NCBI RefSeq assembly: GCF_003224335.1
Contig: NZ_QKLF01000001.1
Coordinates: 620,001 to 684,000 of the forward strand
Length of the DNA stretch: 64,000 nt
Source of the DNA: Curtobacterium sp. MCJR17_055
Lineage (GTDB): Bacteria; Actinomycetota; Actinomycetes; Actinomycetales; Microbacteriaceae
Direction of reading: 5' to 3'
Shown here: positions 61,171-64,000 of the stretch, piece after piece
How positions within the stretch are numbered: position 1 is the first letter of the stretch
Layout of the letters: each line of letters starts with the position of its first letter
Notes under the pieces: model-generated
The model's input: only the letters and a program-made list of their open reading frames with translations
Databases searched by the model: none
What the model was told of the DNA's origin: nothing
Translations under genes and position numbers: made by a program

Positions 61171-62358
61171 TCAGGCCGCGGCGAGCGCCGACGTCGGCGG
61201 GATCCGCGCCGCCTTCGCAGCCGGCGACAGCCCCGACAGCCCACCGATGAGCACGGTCGCCCCGAGCCCCCCGGCGACGGCCCAGAGCGGGACCGCGACA
61301 GGCCACCCCTGTCCGATCGCGAACACGAGCGTGACGACCACGCCGATCACCACCCCCGCGACACCACCCAGGAACGACAGCAGCAGGGACTCGACGAGGA
61401 ACTGGTCCCGGACGTCCCGACGCCGCGCTCCCAGCGCTCGGCGGACACCGACCTCCGCCCGTCGCTCGAGCACCGTGATCACCATCGTGTTCGCGACGCC
61501 GATCCCGCCGACCAGGAGCGCCACGCCGCCGATGCCGACGAGCAGCCCGGTGAACGAGTCGTCGGTCGCGTTCTTCGCCGCGAGTGCATCGGACGGTCGG
61601 GTCACCGCGACGTCCGCCGGGGACGCCGGGCTGACCGTCCGCGGGAGCTGGTCGCGGACGGCGGCGACCCGGTCGGGGTCGGCCCTGGTGTAGACCGCGG
61701 ACGGATGCCCGTCCCAGCCGAGGTCTGCGGCGAGGCCACGGGGCACGAAGACCTGGTTGTCGAGGTCCTCGGCGAGCTGCAGCGGCCCGAGGACGCCGAC
61801 GACCTGCACCCAGCGACCGCCGAGCCACACGCGGGTGTCCGCCGTCACGCGGTCGATGCCGAGGGCCCGTGCCGCCGTCGCCCCGAGCACGACCTGTGCC
61901 GGCGCTGCCGATCCCGGGTCGAGCCACCGGCCGGCCGCGACCGAGCCGCCGAGGACCTCGGGGACGTCCCCCTCGGCCCCGAGGACGCCGATGCCCTTCG
62001 TCTCCGCCGTCGGCACGTACGGGGTCCGGTAGACCCGCGCGTCCTCGACCTTGCCCACCCCGGCGGCCTCGAGCACGTCGTCCTGCCGCTGGACGGACTC
62101 GACGGCGGTGGCGGGCAGCGGCACCTGCTCCGCGAACGACTCCGCCTGCGTGACCGTCAGGACGTTCGTCCCGAGGGCGTCGAGGACCCGGTCGAGCGCG
62201 GCCTTGCTCGAGGACGAGATGCCCACGACCGCGATCATGGCGGCGATCCCGATCGCGATGCCGAGGGCGGAGAGCACGACGCGGGTCGGTCGGGTCCGCA
62301 GGCCGAACACCCCGAGCCGGAGCAGGTCCCCCGTGCCGAGCGTGCGTCGGGCGCTCAC
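61171..62358 (-). CDS. MacB/FtsX-type ABC permease
   Basis: The product has 395 residues from GTG 62358. The first helix (VVLSALGIAIGIAAMIAVVG) is followed by a large extracytoplasmic MacB-PCD domain (about 60-260) and three C-terminal helices with the FtsX core (LLVGIGGVALLVGGIGVANTMVI, in parts, and RRALGARRRDVRDQFLVESL). With the ATPase and the adaptor it forms a MacAB-type efflux unit. It overlaps the ATPase gene by four bases. Confidence 0.95.
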   Translation of the reverse strand: MSARRTLGTGDLLRLGVFGLRTRPTRVVLSALGIAIGIAAMIAVVGISSSSKAALDRVLDALGTNVLTVTQAESFAEQVPLPATAVESVQRQDDVLEAAGVGKVEDARVYRTPYVPTAETKGIGVLGAEGDVPEVLGGSVAAGRWLDPGSAAPAQVVLGATAARALGIDRVTADTRVWLGGRWVQVVGVLGPLQLAEDLDNQVFVPRGLAADLGWDGHPSAVYTRADPDRVAAVRDQLPRTVSPASPADVAVTRPSDALAAKNATDDSFTGLLVGIGGVALLVGGIGVANTMVITVLERRAEVGVRRALGARRRDVRDQFLVESLLLSFLGGVAGVVIGVVVTLVFAIGQGWPVAVPLWAVAGGLGATVLIGGLSGLSPAAKAARIPPTSALAAA

Positions 62359-63191
62359 CGCGCGGCCTCGGTGGAGACGGCCGGGACCGCGCCGATCCCC
62401 GCTGCGAGGCGCGCTGCGTCGCTCCTGCTGTCGTCCTCGATCCGGCCGTCCCGCATGCGCACCTGTCGGGGCAGCGACGCGGCGAGTTCCAGGTCGTGGG
62501 TGATGACGAGCACCGTGGTGCCGGCCGCGTGCAGTTCGCGGAGCACACCGAGGATCGCCGCCCCCGCCACGGTGTCGAGCGCGCCGGTGGGTTCGTCGGC
62601 GAGCAGCACGGTGGGCTCGCCGACGATCGCGCGGGCGATGGCGACGCGTTGCTTCTCGCCGCCGGAGAGCTGGTGCGGCCGGTGGTCGACCCGGTGCCCG
62701 AGTCCGACGCGCTCGAGTGCTGCCACTGCCCGTTCGAGGCGCTCGTGCCGCGGCGTCCCCGTGTAGAGCAGTCCGTCCGCGACGTTCTCGGTCGCCGTGG
62801 CCCCCGCCTGCAGGTGGAAGTGCTGGAACACGAACCCGATGTGCTCGGCGCGGAGGGCGGAGAGCGCGTCGTCGGACAGCGACCCGACGTCCGCGCCCGC
62901 GATCGTCACCGTCCCGGTCGTGGGCCGGTCGAGCGTGCCGATGGTGTTGAGCATGGTCGACTTGCCCGACCCGGAGGGGCCGACGACGGCGACGAGCTCC
63001 CCGCGCCGGACCTCGAGCGAGACCCCGCGCAGGGCCTGCACCTCGCCGTACGACCGGGTGACGTCGGTGAGGACGAGGACGGTGTCCTCCCCCGCGGACC
63101 GCCCTGCTCCCGTGGTCGTGCCGGTCGCGGCGGTCGCGGCGGTCGTGGCGGTCCCGGCGGTGCCCACGGTCCCGGGGGTGCCGGCGGTCAC
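62355..63191 (-). CDS. MacB-type ABC transporter ATPase
   Basis: The product has 278 residues. After a Thr/Gly/Ala-rich N-terminus of about 35 residues come Walker A GPSGSGKST, Q-loop FVFQHFHLQ, signature LSGGEKQR, Walker B VLLADEPTGALD and H-loop VITHD. It belongs to the LolD/MacB family and energises the MacB-type permease. It overlaps the adaptor gene by four bases. Confidence 0.96.
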   Translation of the reverse strand: MTAGTPGTVGTAGTATTAATAATGTTTGAGRSAGEDTVLVLTDVTRSYGEVQALRGVSLEVRRGELVAVVGPSGSGKSTMLNTIGTLDRPTTGTVTIAGADVGSLSDDALSALRAEHIGFVFQHFHLQAGATATENVADGLLYTGTPRHERLERAVAALERVGLGHRVDHRPHQLSGGEKQRVAIARAIVGEPTVLLADEPTGALDTVAGAAILGVLRELHAAGTTVLVITHDLELAASLPRQVRMRDGRIEDDSRSDAARLAAGIGAVPAVSTEAAR

Positions 63192-64000
63192 GAGGGCACC
63201 ACCACGCGGGCGCCCTCGGCGACGTCGCCCGTCACCGCGGCACGGCCGTCGGCCACGAACCCGACCTGGACGGGGACGCGCCGGGTGTGACCGCCCTTCC
63301 CCACGACGTCGACGGCGTACCCGGACGAGCCGTGTGCGACCAGCGCCGACACCGGGACCGACAGGACGTCTCGCTCGGTGTGTCCGTCGGCCACGACCTG
63401 TGCGGAGGCTGCGTCGGGCAACTCCCGGTCGCCGGCGTCGAACGACACCGTGACGGTCACGGTCTCCTTGCCGTCGTCCGACTCGGCCGGGACGGTGTCG
63501 ACGACCTCGCCGGCCATCGCATCCCCGCCGCCGTTGACGAGCACCCGGACCGCGGTGCCGACCGCGAAGGGCTCGGCGTCACGCTGTGCGACCGTCGCCG
63601 TGACCACCCGCTTCGTGCTCGTCACCTGCAGGACGTCGCCACCGGCCGGTTGTCCGAGTCGTCCGGGCACGGACGCCACACGGACCGTCCCGTCGACGAA
63701 CGCGATCTGTGCCGCGTCGATCGTGCCGGTGACCTCGAGCCCGCGGTCCCGTTGCCACGCCCGGACGGCAGCGGCGGTCCGCGGACCGAACACGTCGTCC
63801 TCGGCGACGTCGTAGCCGAGCGCCGCGAGGTTCTCGTTGAGCTGCTGGACGTCGGCGCCGTGCAGCCCTCGGGAGAGGGGCCGCCAGAGCGGGGTGGTGC
63901 CGGTGAACGCCCGGACCGGCCGCTCGTCGACGGCGTACAGCGGTTCGTCACGGTGCACGACCTGTCCGGGCCGTGGCAGCCACGTGAGCGTCCCACCGCC
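63188..64000 (-). CDS. MacA/HlyD-like adaptor with peptidoglycan-binding domain, N-terminus beyond the window
   Basis: The frame is open to the right edge (about 270 visible residues). It reads GGGTLTWLPRPGQVVHRDEP then LYAVDERPVRAFTGTTPLWR, a barrel-sandwich half, then a PG_binding_1 domain (RGLHGADVQQLNENLAALGY to DVFGPRTAAAVRAWQRDRGL), and a C-terminal beta-barrel and membrane-proximal part (SVPVSALVAHGSSGYAVDVV; VPVQVGFVADGRAAVTGDV). The PG domain would hold the adaptor at the wall. It leads the MacB-type operon. Confidence 0.85.
   Translation of the reverse strand, partial: GGGTLTWLPRPGQVVHRDEPLYAVDERPVRAFTGTTPLWRPLSRGLHGADVQQLNENLAALGYDVAEDDVFGPRTAAAVRAWQRDRGLEVTGTIDAAQIAFVDGTVRVASVPGRLGQPAGGDVLQVTSTKRVVTATVAQRDAEPFAVGTAVRVLVNGGGDAMAGEVVDTVPAESDDGKETVTVTVSFDAGDRELPDAASAQVVADGHTERDVLSVPVSALVAHGSSGYAVDVVGKGGHTRRVPVQVGFVADGRAAVTGDVAEGARVVVPS

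Overview
The window is 64 kb of very G+C-rich chromosome. Gene content points to a Gram-positive actinobacterium of the Microbacteriaceae, most likely Curtobacterium or a close relative. The evidence is wall proteins ending in LAFTG sorting signals, an Asp23/AmaP-type envelope operon, a fused fructose PTS next to its DeoR regulator, and many genes that appear to be read from leaderless mRNAs. The genus is an inference from gene content; there is no rRNA or tRNA here to confirm it.

Layout. 1-9 kb holds a partial secreted repeat protein, a lipoprotein, the Kup potassium transporter, a CPBP protease/histidine kinase/response regulator operon and an SRPBCC protein. 9.1-13.4 kb is a patch of small accessory genes on both strands (two GNAT acetyltransferases, two P-loop kinases and several small membrane proteins). 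It looks less G+C-rich and is peppered with copies of a ~21-bp palindrome, CGGTAGCCGATCGGCTACCG, several of which supply the stop codon of the preceding gene. 13.8-25.3 kb holds a wall-anchored phosphoesterase, an XRE regulator divergent from an SDR oxidoreductase, a prolyl aminopeptidase, a NERD protein, a low-molecular-weight phosphatase, purA and several microproteins. 25.4-32.7 kb has a large subtilisin and a TetR/pseudo-ABC-ATPase/YhgE operon.

32.8-33.6 kb is a gene-free array of five ~160-bp hairpin units, and 36.0-36.5 kb is a second, unrelated array of three 177-bp hairpin units with a relative at 40.5 kb. Between and after them lie a LacI regulator, a second LAFTG protein, a SpoU methyltransferase, a TetR regulator, a NagD-like phosphatase, a CPBP protein divergent from a DtxR/MntR-type regulator, a HEAT-repeat protein and a large low-complexity membrane-anchored protein translationally coupled to pyrE. 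The upstream region of pyrE is triplicated as a 66-bp tandem repeat.

44-56 kb carries a polytopic membrane protein, an M23 endopeptidase, the Asp23 operon ending in an APH-like kinase, exodeoxyribonuclease III, an AEC transporter, a nitroreductase, a HAD phosphatase, trpF and a membrane-anchored Ser/Thr kinase. 56-64 kb holds a DedA protein, the fructose operon (DeoR regulator, fruK, fruA) with a clear operator, and a MacB-type export operon running off the right edge.

Working together: the fru genes import and phosphorylate fructose under a repressor that overlaps their promoter. The Asp23 cluster probably forms an envelope-stress membrane complex. The TetR/pseudo-ATPase/YhgE set looks like a self-repressed membrane export or surface system. 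No tRNA, rRNA, transposase, phage gene or CRISPR array was recognised.
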